Shown here: positions 15,264-22,202 of the stretch, piece after piece | Layout: each line of letters opens with the position of its first letter | Numbering within the stretch: position 1 is the first letter of the stretch | Source of the DNA: JALZAA01 sp035938395 | GTDB lineage: Bacteria; Actinomycetota; Acidimicrobiia; IMCC26256; JACDBD01 | Assembly: GCA_035938395.1 (NCBI GenBank) | Contig: DASZGY010000002.1 | Location: 1 to 22,689, forward strand | Length of the DNA: 22,689 nt | Direction: 5' to 3' | Position numbers and translations under genes: made by a program | Notes under the pieces: model-generated | The model's input: only the letters and a program-made list of their open reading frames with translations | The model's database searches: none | Told to the model about the DNA's origin: nothing

Positions 15264-16037
15264 ATGTGCGCGAGTGATCACGACTCGGTCGTTCGGTCGT
15301 CGTTCGAGAAGCAGGCGGCGATCTTCGGCGGCGAGCACTCACCGTTCGCCCGGCGACCACACTCGCCCTTGGCGTGGCTTGAGCCGCTCGAGCCGGACAT
15401 GATCGTCCTCGACGTCGCCTGCGGCGCCGCGCATGTCGCCGAGCAAGCGGCGCCGCACGTACGCCAGGTCGTCGGCCTCGATCTGACCCCCTCGCTGCTC
15501 GAGGTCGGCGCGGATCGGCTGCGCGAGGCCGGCATCACGAACGTGCTCCTCCAGGAAGGCAACGCGGCCGAGCTTCCGTTCCTCGACGCGTCGTTCGATC
15601 TGGTCGTATGTCGGGGCGCAATGCACCACTTCCTGGATCCCGAGCGACCGGTCGCCGAGATGGCCCGGGTCTGCCGGCCGGAGGGTCGGGTCGTCGTGAG
15701 CGACATGGTCGCGACGAGCGCCGAGGCTCGTGAACGCTTCGACCAGGTACACCGCAACCTCGACCCCTCCCACGCCCGCACGTTGCTCGAACCCGAGGTG
15801 GCCGAGCTTCTCCGCTCGACCGTCGGACCCATCGCCTACGGCGAGACATCGGACCCATTCGCGATTCCCGTCGACCACATCCTGACCGCCGCCGCCGATC
15901 GCGAGGCGGTCATGTCAGCATTACGAGCCGACTTGGCGGGGGGCGATGCGACCGGGTTCGACCCGGTCCTCGACGGCGACCAGATCCTCGTCTCCTTCAC
16001 GAGCACGGTCGTGCACGCGACGCGCAGCTCGGCCTAG
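15264..16037 (+). CDS. SAM-dependent class I methyltransferase
   Basis: 257-residue methyltransferase of the UbiE/Methyltransf_11 type. Motif I is VLDVACGAAHVAE (48-60), followed by VVGLDLTPSLLEVG (69-82), the adenine-region NAAELPF (100-106) and FDLVVCRGAMHHFLDPERPV (111-130). The second glycine of the usual GxGxG loop is alanine here (CGAAH), a tolerated but noticeable change. ATG 15264 lies 9 nt after the luciferase-like stop with AGGG just upstream, so the genes are probably cotranscribed. The methyl acceptor cannot be told; a steroid, quinone or hydroxylated intermediate is possible from context. Confidence 0.9.
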   Translation: MCASDHDSVVRSSFEKQAAIFGGEHSPFARRPHSPLAWLEPLEPDMIVLDVACGAAHVAEQAAPHVRQVVGLDLTPSLLEVGADRLREAGITNVLLQEGNAAELPFLDASFDLVVCRGAMHHFLDPERPVAEMARVCRPEGRVVVSDMVATSAEARERFDQVHRNLDPSHARTLLEPEVAELLRSTVGPIAYGETSDPFAIPVDHILTAAADREAVMSALRADLAGGDATGFDPVLDGDQILVSFTSTVVHATRSSA

Positions 16038-16075
16038 AACCGCCCAGCTTGCTCCTGGTCGAACATCCGGGGACG

Positions 16076-16540
16076 ATGCTCGCAGTGCTCGACGACGACA
16101 TGAAGCGGGTCGTGCGAGAGCAGCGGCTGGGATACGTCGCGACCGTGTGCCCGGACGGCACGCCCAACCTGTCGCCGAAGGGCACCACCGCGGTCTGGGA
16201 CGACCAACACCTCGTCTTCCTCGACCTGTACTCGCCCGGGACGGTCGCCAACATCGAGGCGGGCAACACGGTGGTCGAGGTGAACGTCGTGGACCCGATC
16301 CGGCGGAAGGGCTACCGGTTCAAGGGCCCGGCCGCGGTGCATCGCGACGGTCCCGTCTTCGAGGACGTCGTGCAGTGGTACGAGTCGGAGCGCGGCACCG
16401 ATCAAGCGCGCATCAAGTCGGTGGTCCTCGTCCGGGTCGAGCGGGCCGCGCCGCTGGTGTCCCCCGCCTACGCCGACGGCTCGAGCGAAGCGACCATCGA
16501 GCAGCGATCACTCGACATGTACGGCCTCAGGCGGAGGTAG
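16076..16540 (+). CDS. Pyridoxamine-5'-phosphate-oxidase-like flavin protein
   Basis: 154-residue split-barrel protein of the PNPOx-like family, which binds FMN or F420. Characteristic stretches are VREQRLGYVATVCPDGTPNL (13-32), SPKGTTAVWDDQHLVFLDLY and NTVVEVNVVDPIRRKGYRFKG. Members act as small flavin reductases or F420-dependent reductases, or simply bind flavin. ATG 16076 is chosen; it follows GGGGA with a short spacer. An in-frame TTG at 16049 is an alternative. It is 38 nt downstream of the methyltransferase and probably belongs to the same unit as the luciferase-like oxidoreductase, for which it might supply reduced flavin (inference). Its 3' end runs into the tail of the convergent truncated DUF1772 frame. 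Confidence 0.88.
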   Translation: MLAVLDDDMKRVVREQRLGYVATVCPDGTPNLSPKGTTAVWDDQHLVFLDLYSPGTVANIEAGNTVVEVNVVDPIRRKGYRFKGPAAVHRDGPVFEDVVQWYESERGTDQARIKSVVLVRVERAAPLVSPAYADGSSEATIEQRSLDMYGLRRR

Positions 16541-16656
16541 ACCGGCCGCGCGAGGGCCCGCATCACGAACGTCGAGAACGCGACGAAGACGCCGGCGATC
16601 AGGCCGCAGCCGAGCGCCGTGACGAGAGTCAGCACGAACAGGAAGCCTTCGATCAT
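16468..16656 (-). pseudogene. Truncated DUF1772 (anthrone-oxygenase-like) membrane protein
   Basis: The first 38 codons read MIEGFLFVLTLVTALGCGLI followed by AGVFVAFSTFVMRALARP. This matches the first transmembrane helix of DUF1772 proteins, which are usually about 150-160 residues long with four helices. Family resemblance stops at about 16543, a few bases beyond the stop codon of the convergent PNPOx-like gene. The remaining 24 codons are only the antisense of that gene. The ATG overlaps the TGA of the FadE26-like gene (ATGA), so the fragment is still positioned to be translated. I call it a decayed gene; a functional 62-residue single-helix peptide is the alternative. Confidence 0.65.
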
Positions 16657-17828
16657 CGGGGTGCCCGTGGCATTCCCAGGCCGGCGAGGGCGATGATCTC
16701 CCGCTGCACCTCGTTCACGCCGCCGCCGAAGGTGCCCACCGGCGCCTGCCGGTACGCAGCTTCGAGCTGACCGTGCAACGCCGCGCCGGCGGCGTCGCCA
16801 CGCAGCGAGGCCGACTCCCCCACCACGTCCATCAGGGCTCGCAGCGCGCTGACACGGAGCTCCGTGCCGAACACCTTCATCGCCGAGGCGTCGGCGGGAT
16901 TGAGGTCGCCGTCGGTGAGCGCCGACGCGACCTGCCAGTTGGCCAGCTTGAGCGCGTCGACGTGGGCGTGCACGCGTGCCAGCGAGATCCGCACCCACTC
17001 CTGGTCGATGACGCGCCGGCCGTCGGCGAGGCGCGTCTGCTTCGCCCAGCGCAGCACGGCCTGGAGGTGCCGGTCGATCATGCCCGCAGGGGCGAGCGCC
17101 ACGCGCTCGTGGTTGAGCTGGTTCGTGATCATCTTCCAGCCCTCGTTCTCCTTGCCGACGAGCGACGACGCCGGCACGCGCACGTCCTCGTAGTAGGTGA
17201 CGTTCGTGAAGCCGCCGCCGAGCAGGTGGATCGGCGAGTGCTTGTACCCCGGGTCGCTCGTGTCGACGAGCAGGATCGAGATGCCCTTGTGCTTCGGGGC
17301 GTCGGGATCGGTGCGGCACGCGAGCCACACCCAGTCGGCATCGTTTCCGCCCGTGGTGAAGACCTTCTGTCCGTTGACGACGTACTGATCGCCATCGCGC
17401 ACGGCGCGGGTACGCAGCGACGCGAGGTCGGTCCCGGCGGCGGGCTCGGTGTAACCGATGGCGAAGTGCAATTCGCCGGCAAGGATGAGCGGGAGGAAGT
17501 ACGCCTTCTGCTCGTCATTCCCGAAGCGCATGAGGGTCGGCCCGACCGTATTGAGCGTCACCAACGGCATCGGGACGCCGGCGCGTTGGGCCTCGTCGTA
17601 GAAGACGAACTGCTCGGCCGGGGTTCGGCCCTGGCCGCCGTACTCCTTCGGCCAGCCGATGCCGAGCCACCCGTCGGTGCCCATCTGCCGGACGAGGTCG
17701 CGGTAGGCGTCGCCCCCGGCCTCGGGACCAGGAAGGGCCGCGCGGCGCGCCGGCGTCATCAGCTGCTCGAAGTAGTCGCGCAGCTCTCGTTGCAGCTCGC
17801 GCTGCTCGCCGGTGAGGTCGATGCGCAG
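16653..17828 (-). CDS. Second FadE26-like acyl-CoA dehydrogenase (ChsE4-type)
   Basis: 391-residue paralogue of the dehydrogenase at 12155-13330, aligning with it end to end without a gap. It has GWLGIGWPKEYGGQGRTPAE (53-72), IGYTEPAAGTDLASLRT (124-140), NQLNHERV with candidate base E241, and TFGGGVNEVQREIIALAGLG (366-385). The first ATG in frame (17759) would remove 23 residues of a well-conserved N-terminus. No ATG, GTG or TTG precedes it before the in-frame stop, so a CTG at 17828 (protein start MRIDLTGEQRELQREL) is proposed. The start lies 33 nt from a KstR-type operator shared with the divergent BKACE gene. No FadE27-like gene is adjacent; the subunit at 11021-12145 could serve as partner. 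Confidence 0.88.
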   Translation of the reverse strand: MRIDLTGEQRELQRELRDYFEQLMTPARRAALPGPEAGGDAYRDLVRQMGTDGWLGIGWPKEYGGQGRTPAEQFVFYDEAQRAGVPMPLVTLNTVGPTLMRFGNDEQKAYFLPLILAGELHFAIGYTEPAAGTDLASLRTRAVRDGDQYVVNGQKVFTTGGNDADWVWLACRTDPDAPKHKGISILLVDTSDPGYKHSPIHLLGGGFTNVTYYEDVRVPASSLVGKENEGWKMITNQLNHERVALAPAGMIDRHLQAVLRWAKQTRLADGRRVIDQEWVRISLARVHAHVDALKLANWQVASALTDGDLNPADASAMKVFGTELRVSALRALMDVVGESASLRGDAAGAALHGQLEAAYRQAPVGTFGGGVNEVQREIIALAGLGMPRAPR

Positions 17829-17861
17829 GAATCTGGACGCTACCGTCGGGCTTCAGCAGAC

Positions 17862-17875
17862 TGCAACGAGTTCCA
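17862..17875. promoter_or_regulatory. KstR-type operator between divergent FadE26-like and BKACE genes
   Basis: TGCAACGAGTTCCA matches all eight fixed positions of the KstR consensus TnnAACnnGTTnnA. It sits in the 74-bp divergent gap, 33 nt before the proposed CTG start of the acyl-CoA dehydrogenase and 27 nt before the ATG of the BKACE gene. It is less palindromic outside the AAC/GTT core than the other two sites, so binding may be weaker. Confidence 0.65.
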
Positions 17876-17902
17876 GTTCTGCAGGGAAGTGGGGGAATCC
17901 TG

Positions 17903-18772
17903 ATGGCCGAGCCGGTGATCATCGAGGCTGCGATCAACGGGGTGACGAGCAAGAAGCAGAACCCGAACACCCCGAAGGAGCCGGCCGAGATCGCGGACGA
18001 CGCGCTTCGCTGCTTCGCCGCCGGCGCCGCCGTCGTGCACAACCACATCGACTCGTTCGGGCTGGACGGAGACCGCGCGGCCGAGCGGTACCTCGAGGGA
18101 TGGCGGCCTGCGCTGGAAGAACGGCCCGACGCGCTCTTCTACCCGACCACGAACGCGGGTGCCGACGTCGAGGCGTCGTTCGCCCACATCGGGCCGCTCG
18201 CCGAGTCGCGCCTGATGCGCCTGTCGCTGTGCGACCCGGGCTCCGTGAACCTCGGCGGCCTCGGATCGGACGGGCTCCCGGCGTCCGGGATCGTGTATGC
18301 GAACTCGTTCGACGACGTCGCCCACCAGTTCGGCCTGTGCGACCGGTACGGCCTCGGTCCGAGCATCGCCATCTACGAGCCCGGGTTCCTGCGGTGCGTG
18401 CTCGCATGGTGGCGAGCCGGACGCCTCCCGGCCGGGGCGATGGTGAAGTTCTACTTCGGCGGTGACGACGGCTTCCTGTCCGGCTTCGGATTCCGGCCGA
18501 CGCCCACCGCGCTCGACGCGTATCTCGAGCTGCTCGACGGTTGCGACGTACCGTGGGCGGTCGCCGTGCTCGGGGGCGACGTCATCGAGAGCGGGATCGC
18601 CAAGGTGGCGCTCGAGCGAGGTGGGCACGTCCGCGTCGGGCTCGAGGACCACGCCGGCGCACGCAAACCGACCAACGAGGAGCTCGTGCGCAACGCGGTC
18701 GCGCTCGCGAACGACGTCGGCCGCGCCGTCGCCACGCCCGACGAGGCCGCCAAACTGCTCGGCCTTCCCTGA
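17903..18772 (+). CDS. BKACE-family beta-keto acid cleavage enzyme (DUF849)
   Basis: 289-residue member of the beta-keto acid cleavage enzyme family. These metal-dependent TIM-barrel enzymes condense a beta-keto acid with acetyl-CoA, giving acetoacetate and a new acyl-CoA. Zinc ligands H46 and H48 are seen in AAVVHNHIDS, and E248 in VRVGLEDHAGARKP is the expected third glutamate-region residue. IIEAAINGVTSKKQNPNTPK at the start is typical. The ATG at 17903 follows a GGGGGA ribosome site. The gene is divergent from the second FadE26-like dehydrogenase across a KstR-type operator, and is followed after 12 nt by an amidohydrolase. The family covers many substrates, so the keto acid here is not known; one derived from sterol or fatty-acid breakdown fits the setting. 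Confidence 0.93.
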   Translation: MAEPVIIEAAINGVTSKKQNPNTPKEPAEIADDALRCFAAGAAVVHNHIDSFGLDGDRAAERYLEGWRPALEERPDALFYPTTNAGADVEASFAHIGPLAESRLMRLSLCDPGSVNLGGLGSDGLPASGIVYANSFDDVAHQFGLCDRYGLGPSIAIYEPGFLRCVLAWWRAGRLPAGAMVKFYFGGDDGFLSGFGFRPTPTALDAYLELLDGCDVPWAVAVLGGDVIESGIAKVALERGGHVRVGLEDHAGARKPTNEELVRNAVALANDVGRAVATPDEAAKLLGLP

Positions 18773-18784
18773 AAGGTGGCAACC

Positions 18785-20503
18785 ATGCTGGACGTGAAGA
18801 TCGCCGGCGGAAGCGTCGTCGACGGGACGGGTACGGGGCGGCGCCAGGCCGACGTCGGGATCCGGGACGGGCGCATCGTCGCCATCGGCAAGATCGACGA
18901 GCCGGCGACGCGCACGATCGATGCGTCCGGCCTCGTCGTCGCCCCCGGCTTCGTCGACATCCACACGCACTACGACGCGCAGGCGTTCTGGGACCCGGCG
19001 CTCACGCCGTCGCCGCTGCACGGCGTCACGACGGTCGTCGGCGGCAATTGCGGCTTCACGATCGCGCCGCTGGCGGCGAGCGAAGCCGACTACCTCATGC
19101 GCATGCTCTCCCGAGTCGAAGGCATGCCCCTCGAGTCCCTCGCCGCCGGCGTGCCGTGGGACTGGCAGACCTTCGGGGAGTACCTCGACCGCCTCGACGG
19201 CACGCTGGCGGTGAACGCCGGGTTCCTCGTCGGACACTCGGCCTTGCGACGGGTCGCCATGGGCGATCGCAGCCACGAGCCCGCCACCGACGACGACGTC
19301 GCCACGATGTGCAGAATGCTCGGCGAGTCGCTCACGGCCGGTGGCCTGGGGTTCTCGTCGTCGCAGGCGCCGACCCACAACGACGGCGACGGCGAACCCG
19401 TGCCGTCGCGCGCGGCCACACGCGACGAGCTCGTCGCGCTGTCGAGCGTCGTCGGCGAACATCCGGGTACGACGTTGGAGTTCATTCCGACGGTCGGTCC
19501 CTTCTCGGACGAGCACGTCGCGCTCATGGCGGCCATGTCGGCGTCCGCGGGCCGGCCGCTGAACTGGAACGTGCTCGTGGTCGGGGGCGGGAGCGATGCG
19601 TACCGCGCTCAGCTCGAAGCATCTGACCGCGCCGCCGAGCAAGGCGGGCGCGTGCTCGCGCTCACGGTGCCGGCGGTGATGCAGCTGCATCTCAACTTCC
19701 GGTCCGGGTTCCTCTTCGACGCGCTGCCGGGCTGGGGCCCGACCATGGCGCTGCCCGACGAGGAGAAGATGCGGGCGCTGACCGATCCCGACGTGCGCCG
19801 GCGGCTGCGCGAGAGCGCCGAGTCCGAAACCGGCTTGTTCCCCGCCATGCTGCGCTGGGACCGGCTGCAGATCGGCGAGACCTTCGCGCCCGAGAACCAG
19901 GCCCTGTCGGGTCGCACCGTCGCCGATGTCGCGGCCGAGCGCGGCGCCGACCCGTTCGACGCGCTGCTCGACCTAGTCGTCGCCGATGACCTCCGCACCG
20001 TGCTCATGCCGCCCGCGCGTGGAGACGACCCGGAGTCGTGGCGGCTGCGGTCCGAGGCGTGGCGCGACCCGCGTGTCGTCGTCGGCGCGTCCGACGCCGG
20101 CGCGCACCTCGACATGCTGGCGACGTTCAGCTACTCGACGTCGCTCCTCGCCGCGAACCGTGCGCACGAGCTGCTCCCGCTCGACGAGGCCGTGCATCTC
20201 CTCACCGACGTGCAGGCGCGCCTCTACGGCATCCGCGACCGGGGACGGATCGCCGAGGGCTGGTACGGCGACATGGTCGTCTTCGACGAGAACCGCGTGG
20301 GTCCCGGTCCCGTGCACACGCGCCACGACCTGCCCGCGGGCGCGGGCCGGCTGTACGCCGAGGCCGAGGGCATCGAGCATGTCCTCGTCAACGGGACCGA
20401 GATCGTCGCGGGCGGAGCGCTGACGGGCGACCGGCCCGGCGCGCTCCTGAGGTCCGGGCAGGACACCGAGACCGTCGAGGTCGCCGGCGTCCCTGCCGGG
20501 TAG
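18785..20503 (+). CDS. Amidohydrolase, D-aminoacylase-like family
   Basis: 572-residue amidohydrolase-superfamily enzyme related to N-acyl-D-amino-acid deacylases. The N-terminal beta-sandwich and first metal motif are clear: APGFVDIHTHYDAQAFWD with H60 and H62. GGNCGF gives C89, the position of the metal cysteine of D-aminoacylases, and GASDAGAHLDML gives D437 and H441. The TxHxR and HH metal histidines of classical D-aminoacylase are not evident; the corresponding region reads LEFIPTVGPF and LNWNVLVV. Another amide, lactam or cyclic ester may therefore be the substrate. ATG 18785 is preceded by AAAGGTGG. It lies 12 nt after the BKACE gene and 13 nt before the MFS gene, so the three form one operon, probably sharing the KstR-type operator. 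Confidence 0.88.
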   Translation: MLDVKIAGGSVVDGTGTGRRQADVGIRDGRIVAIGKIDEPATRTIDASGLVVAPGFVDIHTHYDAQAFWDPALTPSPLHGVTTVVGGNCGFTIAPLAASEADYLMRMLSRVEGMPLESLAAGVPWDWQTFGEYLDRLDGTLAVNAGFLVGHSALRRVAMGDRSHEPATDDDVATMCRMLGESLTAGGLGFSSSQAPTHNDGDGEPVPSRAATRDELVALSSVVGEHPGTTLEFIPTVGPFSDEHVALMAAMSASAGRPLNWNVLVVGGGSDAYRAQLEASDRAAEQGGRVLALTVPAVMQLHLNFRSGFLFDALPGWGPTMALPDEEKMRALTDPDVRRRLRESAESETGLFPAMLRWDRLQIGETFAPENQALSGRTVADVAAERGADPFDALLDLVVADDLRTVLMPPARGDDPESWRLRSEAWRDPRVVVGASDAGAHLDMLATFSYSTSLLAANRAHELLPLDEAVHLLTDVQARLYGIRDRGRIAEGWYGDMVVFDENRVGPGPVHTRHDLPAGAGRLYAEAEGIEHVLVNGTEIVAGGALTGDRPGALLRSGQDTETVEVAGVPAG

Positions 20504-20516
20504 GCCTGGTCGCGGC

Positions 20517-21863
20517 GTGACCCAAGCCGCCTTCGACGCTCAGGCGCCCGCGCTCGAGCCCGACCTGACCCGGCCGCTCCCCCGATCACTGCGCGCGCTC
20601 TCTTTCCACGACTTCCGCGTGTTCTGGGTGGGCGCGATCGGCTCGAGCATCGGCAACAACATGCAGCTGGCGGCGCTGCTCTGGGTCGTGGCCGTCGCCA
20701 CGCGCAGCGCGGCAAAGGTGACGCTGATCGCGTTCATCAGCGTCGTGCCGCTCCTGCTGCTCGGAGCGGTGGGCGGCGCGCTCGCAGACCGGTTCCCGCG
20801 GCGTCGCCTGCTGCTCGTCACCCAGACGTTGTTGATGGTGCAGGCGTTCGCGCTCTGGGGTCTGTGGGAAGCGGGCTACGGCTCGTACTGGGTGCTGTTC
20901 ACGGTGTCGCTCGCCGGCGGCGTGCTCATCGCGCTGAACGTGCCTGCTTGGCAGTCGATCGTGCCCGAGCTCGTGCCGCGGCCCTTCCTCCAGAACGCGG
21001 TGACGCTCAACTCCGTGCAGTTCAACGTGGCCCGCGCCGCCGGCCCGATGATCGCCGGGCTGTTGATCGCGTGGGTGGGTGCCGGCATCTGCTTCCTCAT
21101 CAATGCGCTGAGCTTCGTGCTCGTGCTGGTAGCGCTGCTGCTCATGACTTCGGCCGACACCGCGCCCGCCCCGCCCGAGGGCGAAGACCGGCCGAGCGTC
21201 TACGGCGGCTTCAAGGAGAGCGTGCGGTATCTGCGGAACGAGCCCGGGCTCCAGGTGGCGATCGGCACGCACGCCGCGTTCGCTCTCCTCGCCGCGCCCG
21301 TCGTCCAGCTCATCCCGGTGCTGTCAGTCGACGTGCTCGACGTCGGCTCGGAGGCGTACGGACTGCTGCTCGGCTCGTTCGGCGTGGGCGCAGTGGCGAT
21401 CGCGTTCGTGATCGGTTCGCTCGACGAGCGCGTGCTTCCGAGCCGGCTGCTCGCGGGCGGCCTCGCGCTCACCGCCATCTCGGTGCTCGGCATCGGGCTC
21501 GCGCCCGGCGTCGCGGTGGCCGTGCTGTTCATGCTGGCGTTCGGCGCGGCCTACGTCACCGTCGTAGCCATCGACCACAGCACGATCCAGGCACTCTCCG
21601 ATGACCACATCCGTGGCCGGATCACGAGTCTCTGGCTGATGACGTTCGGAACCGGCTTCCCGCTCGGGACGATCCTGATGGGCGTGATCGCCGACATCGT
21701 CGGCGTGCGCGCGGTGCTCGTCGCCGCCGCGGTGCTCGTCGCCCTCGTGCTGGCGGGTTTCGCGGCGCGGCGGCTGCTCCACTACATCGACCCCGAGACG
21801 GCTACCGCGCGAGGAACTCCTTCACGAGACGGGGCGGCGCGCACGCCAGCCAACCGTCAGTAA
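20517..21863 (+). CDS. MFS transporter, EntS/MFS_3-like exporter
   Basis: 448-residue inner-membrane major facilitator protein with about 10-12 hydrophobic segments. The N-terminal region SLRALSFHDFRVFWVGAIGS leads into helix 1, and the conserved loop between helices 2 and 3 is GGALADRFPRRRLLLV, a typical MFS motif. QNAVTLNSVQFNVARAAGPM is characteristic of the MFS_3 (enterobactin exporter-like) group. GTG 20517 is used, 13 nt after the amidohydrolase stop, so it is probably cotranscribed with the BKACE and amidohydrolase genes. It may export a product or by-product of that pathway (inference). Its last 62 bp overlap the 3' end of the convergent YjbR-like gene; the hydrophilic tail there is probably dispensable. 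Confidence 0.92.
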   Translation: MTQAAFDAQAPALEPDLTRPLPRSLRALSFHDFRVFWVGAIGSSIGNNMQLAALLWVVAVATRSAAKVTLIAFISVVPLLLLGAVGGALADRFPRRRLLLVTQTLLMVQAFALWGLWEAGYGSYWVLFTVSLAGGVLIALNVPAWQSIVPELVPRPFLQNAVTLNSVQFNVARAAGPMIAGLLIAWVGAGICFLINALSFVLVLVALLLMTSADTAPAPPEGEDRPSVYGGFKESVRYLRNEPGLQVAIGTHAAFALLAAPVVQLIPVLSVDVLDVGSEAYGLLLGSFGVGAVAIAFVIGSLDERVLPSRLLAGGLALTAISVLGIGLAPGVAVAVLFMLAFGAAYVTVVAIDHSTIQALSDDHIRGRITSLWLMTFGTGFPLGTILMGVIADIVGVRAVLVAAAVLVALVLAGFAARRLLHYIDPETATARGTPSRDGAARTPANRQ

Positions 21864-22188
21864 GCGCTTCGCGCACAGGCCGCTTCGTGGCCTTCTTCAG
21901 TTGGATGAGAACGGCCGCGTAACCATCGAAGTGCGGAATCGTGAAGAACGCCTTGGGGTGCGCGGCGAGTACCGCCTCCTTCTCGCCGAGGTCCTCGACC
22001 CGGACGGCGAGGATCGGCCCGTCGGGAGGCTCCGCGTCCCCGAACCGCTTGACGTCCGCCTTGCTGAACGGTCGTTCCCAGGCGAAGGCCTTCCCCGCGA
22101 CTGCCCATGTCCGATTGCCGTGACGGCGACCTTCGACGACCTCCGCCAAGTCCGCCGCCATGCGAGCAACTTCGTCGATGGTGAGCAC
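21802..22188 (-). CDS. MmcQ/YjbR-family protein
   Basis: 128-residue member of the YjbR/MmcQ (DUF419) family, which has a CyaY-like DNA-binding-type fold but no settled biochemical function. Typical elements are the early helix DEVARMAADL, GKAFAWERPFSK, LAVRVEDLGEKEAVLAAHPK and AFFTIPHFDGYAAVLIQLKK. GTG 22188 follows a GGGGGA ribosome site. It lies 14 nt after the stop of the zinc-type dehydrogenase and is probably in the same unit. The last 62 bp are antisense to the end of the MFS gene. No link to the catabolic genes is visible. Confidence 0.85.
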   Translation of the reverse strand: MLTIDEVARMAADLAEVVEGRRHGNRTWAVAGKAFAWERPFSKADVKRFGDAEPPDGPILAVRVEDLGEKEAVLAAHPKAFFTIPHFDGYAAVLIQLKKATKRPVREALTDGWLACAPPRLVKEFLAR

Positions 22189-22202
22189 AGTCCCCCGCGT
22201 TC

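Noticed and set aside
17840..19690. 616-codon open frame on the minus strand, antisense to the BKACE and amidohydrolase genes.
   Set aside because: It shows no family pattern and is fully explained by the conserved coding on the plus strand.
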